Source: a virus
Strand: one strand, 5' to 3'
IMG/VR virus record: IMGVR_UViG_3300017746_000055
Location: 1 to 35,272 of that record
DNA length: 35,272 nt
Shown: in pieces, positions 10,504 through 17,795 of the stretch
Layout: every line of letters begins with the position of its first letter
Position numbering within the stretch: position 1 is the stretch's first letter
Notes under the pieces: model-generated
What the model was told of the DNA's origin: nothing
The model's input: only the letters and a program-made list of their open reading frames with translations
Databases searched by the model: none
Translations under genes and position numbers: made by a program

Positions 10504-11123
10504 TGCCAATTGAAACATCAGTCTATAGTATAAATTCTGGGTTCTTTGGAATGCCATTTGATTTGCCTGGGCTGGGACTTACATTGAGAGCAAAACATAT
10601 AGGAGACCTTGGTACTTTAACAATACTAGAGGGTTGGCTTGTAAATGATTGGAACTATAATATGCCTTATGGATTTCAAGGCCATGAAGCATATTATAGA
10701 CAGCCTTTTAGAATGTTTCCAATCGGACAGCAATTATCTAGTGTAAACAGTTATTCTAATAATACTTCATTTCTTGCAACCCCTGATTTAAATGATATGT
10801 TAAATGGAATCCAGTATGGTGGCAACTATAATGATTTTATAAACGATTCTATTTTTAGAAAAAAAGTTAATTTACTACCAAACAATACTAGTAATCAATA
10901 TTTTGAATTTAATATTTATTTCTTTCCTTATTTTGAGGGTAGTTATAGAAGTGAGCTTAAAATTTCATGGATCGATAATATTAATCCAGTTCTTAGATAT
11001 TTTAATTTAACATTTGAGGCATCTTTAGTTGGTCCAGTATCTGAAATAGACCACACAGATCATCCTCAATTAACATTAACGGTTGACCACGCAGATACAG
11101 GTGGTTTTTTTGAAATATTTTAA
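10503..11123 (+). CDS. hypothetical structural protein
   Basis: A 206-aa protein, unrecognised. It is rich in aromatic residues and Asn, with alternating hydrophobic patterns expected of a beta-sandwich, and no signal peptide or membrane helix. The Met overlaps the stop of the 1247-aa gene (TAATG), and the next gene starts two bases after its stop, so it is translated as part of the same fibre cluster. The first residues (MPIETSVYSINSGFFGMPFDLPG) resemble a short attachment segment rather than a leader peptide. A tail accessory role is inferred from position only. Confidence 0.55.
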   Translation: MPIETSVYSINSGFFGMPFDLPGLGLTLRAKHIGDLGTLTILEGWLVNDWNYNMPYGFQGHEAYYRQPFRMFPIGQQLSSVNSYSNNTSFLATPDLNDMLNGIQYGGNYNDFINDSIFRKKVNLLPNNTSNQYFEFNIYFFPYFEGSYRSELKISWIDNINPVLRYFNLTFEASLVGPVSEIDHTDHPQLTLTVDHADTGGFFEIF

Positions 11124-11125
11124 TT

Positions 11126-11908
11126 ATGCCAAATCCAGTATTTAATATTTCTGATCCCGAAGGAGGTTCAATAAACAACGGGGATCACATATCAGTAGGA
11201 ATGTTTTCTGAAGATCCAGATACTAGTTCTCAAACTATTGAGCAAACATTATACATACCAGCAGGTTGGAGCATCTTTTCTACATATATAGATGTTGATT
11301 CTGATCACGGAGCTTTTAATGATTACGGAAAAGGAATAGATGACTTTTTAGTTGGGATAGGTTTTGACACTAAAGCAGATGGTTCCTCAGGAAATATTAT
11401 AATAGCTAAAAATAATCTTGGCGCAGCCTATCTTCCAGAATATAATTTTAACGGAATAGGTGATATGGAAAATGGGCAAGGCTACCAAATTAAATTAGAG
11501 GAAGGTAAAACTATAACAATTGAAGGAAACCCTATAACGGTAACTGAGGGTAATAATGTAAAATATGGTATGCATATGGATTTTGTAGCAGGCTGGAATA
11601 TGATTGGTGTTCCACATCCTTTAGTTACATCACTTCAACTTACAAACTTAAATTTTGATATACATACATTTTTTTCAGAAGCATACGAACCTGACACTGG
11701 TATTCAATGGGCTTATGAAATTGCAACTAATCCAGCATGGGCAGGAGTGCAAGAAAGAATAATAATTGTAAAGGACTATCTAGGTAATGCCTATTTACCA
11801 GAGTGGAACTTTAATGGTGTTGGTAGTTGGGTGGCGGGACACGGTTATCAAGTTAAGGTAACGGAAGCGTTTACTATAGAGTTTACAAGCCACTTAAATA
11901 TTTTATAA
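11126..11908 (+). CDS. two-module GW...YLPEWNFNG repeat protein (tail surface)
   Basis: A 260-aa protein built from two homologous modules of about 85-95 residues. Module 1 (residues about 42-125) has AGWSIFSTYI, IIIAKNNLG, AYLPEYNFNGIG and GQGYQIKL. Module 2 (about 151-246) has AGWNMIGVP, IIIVKDYLG, AYLPEWNFNGVG and GHGYQVKV. I know this GW-x-x-I / YLPEWNFNG / GYQ-K module from surface proteins of marine Bacteroidota and their phages, but cannot name a curated family. The N-terminal 40 residues are low-complexity and may anchor it. A degenerate third copy ends the product of 12721-13647. Likely role: virion surface binding, possibly of glycans; this is inference. Confidence 0.65.
   Translation: MPNPVFNISDPEGGSINNGDHISVGMFSEDPDTSSQTIEQTLYIPAGWSIFSTYIDVDSDHGAFNDYGKGIDDFLVGIGFDTKADGSSGNIIIAKNNLGAAYLPEYNFNGIGDMENGQGYQIKLEEGKTITIEGNPITVTEGNNVKYGMHMDFVAGWNMIGVPHPLVTSLQLTNLNFDIHTFFSEAYEPDTGIQWAYEIATNPAWAGVQERIIIVKDYLGNAYLPEWNFNGVGSWVAGHGYQVKVTEAFTIEFTSHLNIL
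11249..11863 (+). repeat. intragenic duplicated GW/YLPEWNFNG module
   Basis: Two copies of one protein module lie in one gene: bases about 11249-11500 and 11576-11863. The conserved signatures are AGW(S/N), (I/V)IIxK, YLPE(Y/W)NFNG(I/V)G and G(Q/H)GYQ(I/V)K. The DNA has diverged, so the duplication is old. Confidence 0.7.
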
Positions 11909-11909
11909 T

Positions 11910-12719
11910 ATGCCAAAATTATTAAAAGGTATTATACCTTTAGGTGGGTATAGCTATAAAAAAGTTAAACGATCTTACAAAAGGGCTGGAATGAATGAGA
12001 TAACAATAACAGGAGACTCATTAGTTCAGGTTTTAGGTAATTCTACTGGAGGAAATTTTAACATAACTTTTGATAAAAATGTCATTAAAAATTTTTTAGA
12101 CTCCATTGGAGATAATGAATTTACAACAAGCGAAAAACAAAAAGCAATAGCTGAAATTGTAAATTATATTAATAAAGGGGTGCATGTTAATGAAAGCATT
12201 CAAGCGTCACAAAACGTAGTACAAAAAAATAATAATCAAGGAAAATCTAGTTTTCAAATTCCTATTAGCAGTAATTTATCAATAAAAAAGACTTTAATTC
12301 AATTTGAATATTGGCTTTATGGTTCTGAAATTAAAAAATCTTTTACGCCACATAATATTAATGAGATGCAGAGTATATGGGAAAATAGAATACAAAACTC
12401 CCTAAACCTTACAAGCATAACTTTTATAATAAAGGATAGTACATCTGTTATTAGAGGCTCAACTATAGAGCAAAAAAAATCTTTTATAAATGAACAATCA
12501 GAAAGTATTTATTGTGCAATTAATGATAGTACATCTACATCTAAAGATGGGTTTAATAATGGGGAAAACATAAGTATATTTTTTAAAGAAACATTTCCTG
12601 GGGCATCAAAAGAGTATGTGATTGACTATGAAAATAGCCCTTTAACAGCAGTGATAGATGGTTTATTATTAATCTCAGGCATCACATATAATGACGCTGC
12701 TATTTATAATAGTATTTAA
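11910..12719 (+). CDS. hypothetical protein of the fibre cluster
   Basis: A 269-aa protein, unrecognised. The N-terminus is basic (KVKRSYKRAG), followed by mixed alpha/beta sequence rich in Asn, Ser, Ile and Lys. There is a short internal near-repeat, KDSTSVIRGSTIEQ and NDSTSTSKDG, at residues about 175-215. No signal peptide, membrane helix or catalytic motif. It starts one base after the preceding stop (TAATATG). Base composition is more A-rich than that of the genes before it, shared with the next gene, so these two may have entered together. Function unknown; part of the tail region by position. Confidence 0.55.
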   Translation: MPKLLKGIIPLGGYSYKKVKRSYKRAGMNEITITGDSLVQVLGNSTGGNFNITFDKNVIKNFLDSIGDNEFTTSEKQKAIAEIVNYINKGVHVNESIQASQNVVQKNNNQGKSSFQIPISSNLSIKKTLIQFEYWLYGSEIKKSFTPHNINEMQSIWENRIQNSLNLTSITFIIKDSTSVIRGSTIEQKKSFINEQSESIYCAINDSTSTSKDGFNNGENISIFFKETFPGASKEYVIDYENSPLTAVIDGLLLISGITYNDAAIYNSI

Positions 12720-12720
12720 A

Positions 12721-13647
12721 ATGAAACTAGAGGTTAATAGCGTTAAATATAGTTTAAACAAAGATGAAGTAAAACAAATTACAACATCAAAAAATATTGT
12801 TAATGAAAAAATAAATAGTAAAAATATAGTTTTTTCAAATTTTGATAATCAAAAAGTATATAATGATTTTTATAAAAAAACTATAAATCCAAGTATAATT
12901 AATAAAAATATTTTAGTTAATATATATAGAGATCAACCAGATGATATAAATTCTATAATTAGATATTTTGATCAGGTTAATCAAGCTAGTTCTAGTGTTC
13001 CTTTTTCTTTTTCTATTCCTTTTACAATTAGAACTATTAAAAATGACAGTAACACAATACTCTATCCAGAAGGTATTTGTAATGCTTATGATTTTTTAAA
13101 AAACCATTTATATATAAAAGACACATCTGAATTAATTTATGAAAATCAAACCTTATGGAATAGTTTAAATATCGTTTTAGTTACCAGGAAAATAAGAGAA
13201 ATAGGTGTTGGAAGTTGGAATGAGAGTACTGAAGTTGCTATGATGGTTAATAATAATATTGAAAACACCTCTTATAGTTTATATAATACAACAGGAAATA
13301 TAGATACTGAATGTGTTTACCAATTGTATTTTGAAGCACCAGAAAATGTTTTTATAGAATTAAGAATTAAAGGTGTATACAAATATGAAAACCTATTAAT
13401 TAATAGTAGTATATATCAAAATCTTTATAAACCTCTTTTAAATAATTATCATAATAGTTTTAGAATTTTTCCTTACGTTGGTTCAAAAGAAATTTCTCCT
13501 GTAAAATTTTGTGAACCTTTAGCAAATAAAATTCTTCTTCTAAAAGAAAGTAATGAATGGGGTGGTAAATCATATAATCCTGAATGGAATATTAACAACA
13601 TGGAAAACCTAATACCAGGAAGGTGTTATCAAATTACTTTTAAGTAA
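12721..13647 (+). CDS. hypothetical fibre-cluster protein with degenerate YLPEWN-type C-terminus
   Basis: I take the ATG at 12721 (308 aa), one base after the preceding stop; a longer frame from 12691 would overlap that gene by 29 bases. The body is very rich in Asn, Ile and Lys and is unrecognised. The last 40 residues read ILLLKES, YNPEWNINNMENL and GRCYQITFK, which align with the IIIVKD / YLPEWNFNGVG / GYQVK end of the 11126-11908 modules. This is therefore a diverged third copy of that module, with PEWN and YQ kept but the NFNG glycine lost. It precedes a promoter-like box at 13656. Confidence 0.6.
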   Translation: MKLEVNSVKYSLNKDEVKQITTSKNIVNEKINSKNIVFSNFDNQKVYNDFYKKTINPSIINKNILVNIYRDQPDDINSIIRYFDQVNQASSSVPFSFSIPFTIRTIKNDSNTILYPEGICNAYDFLKNHLYIKDTSELIYENQTLWNSLNIVLVTRKIREIGVGSWNESTEVAMMVNNNIENTSYSLYNTTGNIDTECVYQLYFEAPENVFIELRIKGVYKYENLLINSSIYQNLYKPLLNNYHNSFRIFPYVGSKEISPVKFCEPLANKILLLKESNEWGGKSYNPEWNINNMENLIPGRCYQITFK

Positions 13648-13655
13648 AATAATCG

Positions 13656-13663
13656 TATATTTA
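13656..13663 (+). promoter_or_regulatory. promoter-like -7 box TATATTTA
   Basis: TATATTTA matches TAnnTTTG at all positions but the last G. It lies in the 32-nt gap before the ATG at 13680 and ends 16 nt upstream of it, the same geometry as the exact boxes at 5511 and 27718 (minus). The mismatch makes it weaker evidence than those. Confidence 0.4.
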
Positions 13664-13679
13664 CAACAAATTTTCAACC

Positions 13680-14072
13680 ATGGCAAAAAAAGTTTCAGTA
13701 GACATAGCAAACGAGGTAGATTTAACAGCAAGAAAAGGTGATTCTTTTTACTTAAAAGCTGTGTTAACAAATGAAGACGGTACCGTATACGATATAATAG
13801 ATTCAGCTGAAGCAGATTACGAAGCTAATATGGAAATTTATAATAACGATCAGTTGATATTAGGATTTACCTCTGCATCAGACAAAAGCAGTCCTTATAT
13901 AAATAGCACAATTACTGTAGATGGGTCTTTAGCTGAGTTAGTTATATCTACAACAGGAAATAATATGAACATACATCCTGGAAGTTATAAATATAAGATA
14001 TATGTAACTAGTTCAACAGATAGTGAAACTAATACAGTTGTTATAGGGAAACTAAAAATTACCGATTTATAA
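13680..14072 (+). CDS. small beta-rich baseplate/fibre-associated protein, paralogue 2 of 3
   Basis: A 130-aa paralogue of the products of 5533-6063 and 17018-17401. It has the shared N-terminus VDIANEVDLTARKGDSF, the middle YEANMEIYNNDQLI segment, and the C-terminal GSYKYKIYV with GKLKITDL end. The aligned paralogues carry Thr or Val before Ala/Arg and a polar residue in the G-D/N-D position, so the fold is conserved with little sequence constraint. Stop and next ATG overlap (TAATG), which couples it to the 835-aa fibre. A BppU-N-like beta-sandwich is my structural guess; the job may be to connect the following fibre to the virion. Confidence 0.65.
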   Translation: MAKKVSVDIANEVDLTARKGDSFYLKAVLTNEDGTVYDIIDSAEADYEANMEIYNNDQLILGFTSASDKSSPYINSTITVDGSLAELVISTTGNNMNIHPGSYKYKIYVTSSTDSETNTVVIGKLKITDL

Positions 14073-16579
14073 TGGCAAACACGGTAGTAAATATATCGTT
14101 AAAATCAAAAGATTCAACCTCAGTAAATATTACAACATTAAGTGGTGGAGAAATTATTAGTGGAGCTAATGTTTTGCCTCTAATAAAGTTTATACCAACT
14201 GGTGCTCAAGGGCCAATTGGCTCAACTGGTGCCGCAGGAACTGCAAGTATAGGTACAGGCGAAGTTACGCATATTCATTTAGCAACAGATTCTGTTGGTT
14301 CAGATGAAATTATAAATGGCTCTGTTGGTTATAATGAGATTGAAAATAGTGCAGTTAGGGGTAGTAAAATACAGTCTGAAGCTATAACTACAGATAAAAT
14401 TTTAGATGGTGCTGTTACTCAAGACAAGCTAGCTAATAATTCTGTTGGTGTTGCACAGATAATAGATGGAACAGTAACAAGAGAGCTTTTAGCAGATTCA
14501 ATTATAAACGGAGGTAAAATAGAAGACAATTCTATATTAACATCTAAAATTGCTAACAACCAGATACTTACATCAAAACTAGCAGACAGAAATGTTACTG
14601 GAGATAAAATTTCAAGTAATCCTGATTTAGACGGAGAGGTTAAAGCAAATAACTTAAAGCTTAAAGGGTCTTCTCCTGCCACTTTAACGGGTCCTGATAG
14701 TCATGCTTTGCAAATAAAATCTAATACAACAATAGATTTTCAAAATACATCAAACACTACTATAGCTTCTTTAGATCAATCTGGCAACTTAACTATATCA
14801 GGTACTGTAGATGGTAGAGATATTGCCGCAGATGGAGTAAAGTTAGACGGAATATCAGATAGTGAAATAATTGATTGGAGTGTTGCTCAAACAGAAAACA
14901 TACACACAAGCAACTATACAGATACCAATACTCAGTTACCTTTTATAGATGAGGACAACATGGCTAGTAATAGCTCTTCTCATGTTCCTTCACAGCAATC
15001 AGTTAAAAGTTATGTTGATGATCAAGTAGCAGGAATAGTTGGCTCTGCTCCTAGCACCTTAGATACATTAAATGAATTAGCAGATGCATTGGGTGATGAT
15101 GAAAATTTTTCTACTACAGTTACAAATAACATTGCTACTAAAGCACCAATAGCAAGCCCTACATTTACAGGAACAATAGCTATACCTAACATTGCTAATA
15201 TAGAAACTGCAATAACCGCTAATACTGCAAAGGTATCATTCCCTGGTCTTGGCACAACTTCAACTACAGCTCTTGCTGGTGACACTGCTTTACTACAATT
15301 AGGTACAAGTGGTACAACTGCATTAGCAGGAGATACAACTACAATAAGTGGCTCACAAGCATCAGCTATTACAGCCAATACAGCTAAGACTGGTATTACT
15401 ACTGGTCAAGCTAACGCAATTACTGCGAACACAGCCAAGCCTGACTTGACTGTTGATGGCTCTGGTACTATAAACGCTAACAATGTACCTACATTAAATC
15501 AAAGCACAACTGGCAATGCAGCAACTGCAACCGCATTGGCAGCAGGAAACCAAACAATAGATGGAGATGTAAACATTGGAGCTAGCCAAGCTGGCCACGA
15601 CTTTACATTGCATGGCGCTACAACACAATTTGCAAATATACTTTGGGATGCTTCTATGAACCATTTAAAAGTAGCAGACTCATGTAAAATAGTTTTTGGT
15701 AATGGAATGGCTGCTGTTGATTATGATAGCTCTATACAAGCTGATGGTAATAACCTTATTATATATAATGATACAGGTAATGTTCAGATAGGTGATACCG
15801 TTGAAATTACTGGAAACCTAACTATTACAGGTACGGTTGATGGTATTGACATTGCAACAGACGTAGCAGCAAACACTGCTAAGACATCGTTTCCTGGTTT
15901 TGGTACAACTGCTGGTACAGCACTAGAAGGAAATACTGTTATACCTGCAGCGTATACAGATGCAGAAGCAGTAAGTGCAGTGGCAGCAGCAGATAATTAC
16001 ATTAAAAATGATGCTAATGAAGTGTTAGCTGGTAGTCTTGAAATTAATGAAGAATTATTTGTTGTTAAATCTACTGGTGGAAGTAAAACTAGATTTAGAA
16101 ACTCTGCAACTACAACGAACAGAACTTTAGATGTTCCAGACGCTAGTGGTACTTTAGCTCTTGTAAACACGCATCACCACTTTATACATGCTGGTTGGTT
16201 TATGAGTTATCCTTACGCAAGGTATATACCATTAAATGGTAGTTTAAATGAGCAAAACACTGCTACATCATCTCCTGAATATGTAAACTTTACTTTTCCT
16301 TACGATGGGTATGTAAAGAAAATGATTCTTAGGAGTGAAACTAATATGGGTAGCACCAACTTGAAATTATACAAAGGGGCAAGCGGAGCTACCGTAACTA
16401 CAGTTTTAGGTAACGTTAGTGCTTCCGTAGGCGCAAGTGCTGCAGTTGAATTTGATTTTACTTCAGTAAGTAACGCATACAGCAAAGGAGACACAATGGC
16501 TATAAAGGTTGACCCAACGGAAGACCCTGATGGTGGCCAAAACATAACAATAGAATTAGTGTTTGATTTAACAACGTAA
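14072..16579 (+). CDS. tail fibre with collagen-like start and decapeptide repeats
   Basis: An 835-aa protein with clear fibre architecture. Residues 44-56 form a short Gly-X-Y stretch (GAQGPIGSTGAAG). Residues 71-180 are eleven decapeptides in perfect register (for example LDGAVTQDKL and ANNSVGVAQI). Residues about 300-360 hold a module common in marine phage fibres (YVDDQVAGI, STLDTLNELADALGDD, SPTFTG). Ala/Thr-rich TANTAK and TVDGxDIA repeats follow, up to about residue 610. The C-terminal 140 residues (HAGWFMSYPYARYIP to VFDLTT) look like a compact receptor-binding beta-sandwich. No autoprocessing chaperone motif was recognised. It probably forms a trimeric host-recognition fibre. It lies between paralogue 2 and the collagen-like protein. 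Confidence 0.8.
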   Translation: MANTVVNISLKSKDSTSVNITTLSGGEIISGANVLPLIKFIPTGAQGPIGSTGAAGTASIGTGEVTHIHLATDSVGSDEIINGSVGYNEIENSAVRGSKIQSEAITTDKILDGAVTQDKLANNSVGVAQIIDGTVTRELLADSIINGGKIEDNSILTSKIANNQILTSKLADRNVTGDKISSNPDLDGEVKANNLKLKGSSPATLTGPDSHALQIKSNTTIDFQNTSNTTIASLDQSGNLTISGTVDGRDIAADGVKLDGISDSEIIDWSVAQTENIHTSNYTDTNTQLPFIDEDNMASNSSSHVPSQQSVKSYVDDQVAGIVGSAPSTLDTLNELADALGDDENFSTTVTNNIATKAPIASPTFTGTIAIPNIANIETAITANTAKVSFPGLGTTSTTALAGDTALLQLGTSGTTALAGDTTTISGSQASAITANTAKTGITTGQANAITANTAKPDLTVDGSGTINANNVPTLNQSTTGNAATATALAAGNQTIDGDVNIGASQAGHDFTLHGATTQFANILWDASMNHLKVADSCKIVFGNGMAAVDYDSSIQADGNNLIIYNDTGNVQIGDTVEITGNLTITGTVDGIDIATDVAANTAKTSFPGFGTTAGTALEGNTVIPAAYTDAEAVSAVAAADNYIKNDANEVLAGSLEINEELFVVKSTGGSKTRFRNSATTTNRTLDVPDASGTLALVNTHHHFIHAGWFMSYPYARYIPLNGSLNEQNTATSSPEYVNFTFPYDGYVKKMILRSETNMGSTNLKLYKGASGATVTTVLGNVSASVGASAAVEFDFTSVSNAYSKGDTMAIKVDPTEDPDGGQNITIELVFDLTT
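14282..14611 (+). repeat. eleven in-frame 30-bp units encoding decapeptide repeats
   Basis: Codons for residues 71-180 of the fibre fall into eleven consecutive ten-residue units. A typical unit ends in D/S-K-I or L and has a small residue-Val/Ile-Thr/Gly centre, for example ATDSVGSDEI, QSEAITTDKI and ANNQILTSKL. The nucleotide sequences have diverged while the protein register is kept, indicating selection on a beta-helical or triple-stranded shaft. Confidence 0.75.
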
Positions 16580-16580
16580 C

Positions 16581-17015
16581 ATGGCATTAGCAGATAAAAA
16601 ATTTAATGACGTTCACGATAAAACAGGTAGTGATAAAGACAAACTTAAAGATGAGTTTGATGCTGGATACTTAAGTAAAATAGCAGACATTCCTGATAAA
16701 GAACCTGCCTTAGCTGCGTTAGTGTATCAAATGGGTTTAATGCAAGAAGAGTTTAACGAAATTAGAAGGTATCTAGGTTCAGAGGTTGGCGATGGAGCTA
16801 AAGGTGATACTGGTGCAACGGGTGCAAGAGGTGCTACTGGAGCTACTGGTTCTGCGGGAGCTAAAGGAGATAAAGGAGATACGGGGGCAGCAGGCGCAGA
16901 TGGTGCTGCAGGCACAACAGACGCATCAAAATTAGATGCTAGTACATTACCTACAAGTAAACCAAAAACAAAAAATAAACTTTGGAATAATAGAGGAGCA
17001 GTAAACGTATCATAA
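16581..17015 (+). CDS. collagen-like tail protein
   Basis: A 144-aa protein. Residues 1-70 are mostly helical and charged (DKDKLKDEFDAGYLSKIADI, then EEFNEIRRYLG), which could form a trimerising coiled coil. Residues 72-111 are thirteen uninterrupted Gly-X-Y triplets (GAKGDTGATGARG and so on). The last 30 residues are polar and low-complexity, ending NNRGAVNVS. Phage collagen-like segments form trimeric shafts in fibres, so this is probably a short fibre or fibre-joining protein working with the preceding 835-aa fibre; its ATG is one base after that gene's stop. The very short C-terminal region after the triple helix has no evident receptor-binding domain. Confidence 0.7.
   Translation: MALADKKFNDVHDKTGSDKDKLKDEFDAGYLSKIADIPDKEPALAALVYQMGLMQEEFNEIRRYLGSEVGDGAKGDTGATGARGATGATGSAGAKGDKGDTGAAGADGAAGTTDASKLDASTLPTSKPKTKNKLWNNRGAVNVS
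16794..16913 (+). repeat. Gly-X-Y collagen-like coding repeat
   Basis: Thirteen consecutive Gly-X-Y codon triplets plus a closing Gly (residues 72-111 of the 144-aa protein). GGTGCWACTGGT-like 9-bp units recur at the DNA level, so slippage could change the repeat number. Confidence 0.75.
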
Positions 17016-17017
17016 TT

Positions 17018-17401
17018 ATGGCAACAATAAATACAGATATAGCACAAAAAATAGATATTGTAGTTAGGGAAAATAATACTGCTACAATAAATTTAGACAT
17101 TGCAAGCGAGAGTGGTATACCATATAATCTTACAGGTTATACTTGTTCTTTTGAGGTTCACGATGCAGACGGTGTTATAGTATATAAAATAGTAAACGCT
17201 GTTACTAGTGATTTTGGAAGTATAGTGGATGGAAATGGAAGTTCTGCTTTATCAAGTGACGGAAAATTAATTATATCATTAACAACTACTGCAACAAATA
17301 GAAATCCTGGAAGCTACAAGTATAAGTTAAAACTACTATCTAATGGTGGTACAGACAATAGAACTTGGATGTATGGAAAATTTAAAATTAACAACGATTA
17401 A
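17018..17401 (+). CDS. small beta-rich baseplate/fibre-associated protein, paralogue 3 of 3
   Basis: A 127-aa paralogue of the products of 5533-6063 and 13680-14072. It shares INTDIAQKIDIVVRENNT at the N-terminus, the YNLTGYTCSFEVHDADG centre and the C-terminal GSYKYKLKLLSNGG plus TWMYGKFKIN end. Paralogue 1 ends in TWLYGTFTLK, so copies 1 and 3 are closest there. It starts two bases after the collagen-like gene stop and closes the structural part of the plus-strand operon. Probably a beta-sandwich adaptor; no enzyme motif. Confidence 0.65.
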   Translation: MATINTDIAQKIDIVVRENNTATINLDIASESGIPYNLTGYTCSFEVHDADGVIVYKIVNAVTSDFGSIVDGNGSSALSSDGKLIISLTTTATNRNPGSYKYKLKLLSNGGTDNRTWMYGKFKINND

Positions 17402-17406
17402 ATACT

Positions 17407-17414
17407 TATATTTG
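17407..17414 (+). promoter_or_regulatory. Bacteroidota-type -7 promoter box TATATTTG
   Basis: An exact TAnnTTTG match in the 12-nt gap between paralogue 3 and the envelope/lysis block. The final G is the first base of the GTG start of the next gene, so a transcript from this box would begin inside that gene and could serve only 17583 and downstream genes. No clear -33 element is seen. Confidence 0.45.
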
Positions 17415-17596
17415 TGAAAGATTTAGTAGGGCAATTAAAAAGATTAAACCACGCATGGTGTTGCTCTAAGAATAAATGTACATGTGATAAGATAGACCTA
17501 AAAGATGAGGTAGATCTTGGCAACAGAATAATACAGGAAATGTGGGATAAAGAGAAGAGATTTATTAACCACAAAAAGAAAAATGGAAATATTTAA
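17414..17596 (+). CDS. small Cys-rich hypothetical protein (GTG start)
   Basis: A 60-aa soluble protein with four Cys in the pattern CC-x5-C-x-C (residues 16-25, CCSKNKCTC), followed by a charged helix (EVDLGNRIIQEMWDKEKRF) and a basic tail. The Cys cluster could bind a metal ion. The only start that keeps the Cys cluster is GTG at 17414; the next in-frame Met is residue 43. The gene overlaps the following membrane-protein gene by 14 bases. It opens the envelope/lysis block. Function unknown. Confidence 0.5.
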   Translation: MKDLVGQLKRLNHAWCCSKNKCTCDKIDLKDEVDLGNRIIQEMWDKEKRFINHKKKNGNI

Positions 17597-17795
17597 GAAC
17601 GACAATTCCTGGAATGAAAAAGCTGTAGTAGGATTTATAGCTTTTGCAATTATGTGTATGATCATGGTAGCAGATCTTGTTACTGGATGGGTAGGCACAG
17701 ACTTAGTTATTAACGAGTTTGTCTACGATTCTTTTGTTTGGGTTGTACTTGGCTGTTTTGGCATATCAGGGGTTGAAAAATTTGCAAAGCAATGA
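17583..17795 (+). CDS. small two-helix membrane protein, holin-like
   Basis: A 70-aa protein with two hydrophobic helices at residues about 13-35 (VVGFIAFAIMCMIMVADLVTG) and 44-62 (VYDSFVWVVLGCFGISG) and a short polar tail ending FAKQ. Size and topology fit small class II holins or holin-related membrane proteins. A second, better-supported holin candidate lies at 22469-22855, so this one may instead be an antiholin or accessory protein. It overlaps the upstream gene by 14 bases and the downstream surface-protein gene by an ATGA junction. Confidence 0.6.
   Translation: MEIFKNDNSWNEKAVVGFIAFAIMCMIMVADLVTGWVGTDLVINEFVYDSFVWVVLGCFGISGVEKFAKQ

Noticed and set aside
15022-15378. Open frame on the minus strand inside the fibre gene (118 residues, Val/Ala-rich)
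   Set aside because: Its low-complexity composition is the complement of the Ala/Thr repeats of the fibre; antisense shadow.
16727-17047. Minus-strand frame rich in Pro-Ala-Val opposite the collagen-like gene
   Set aside because: It is the reverse complement of the Gly-X-Y codons and has no independent support.
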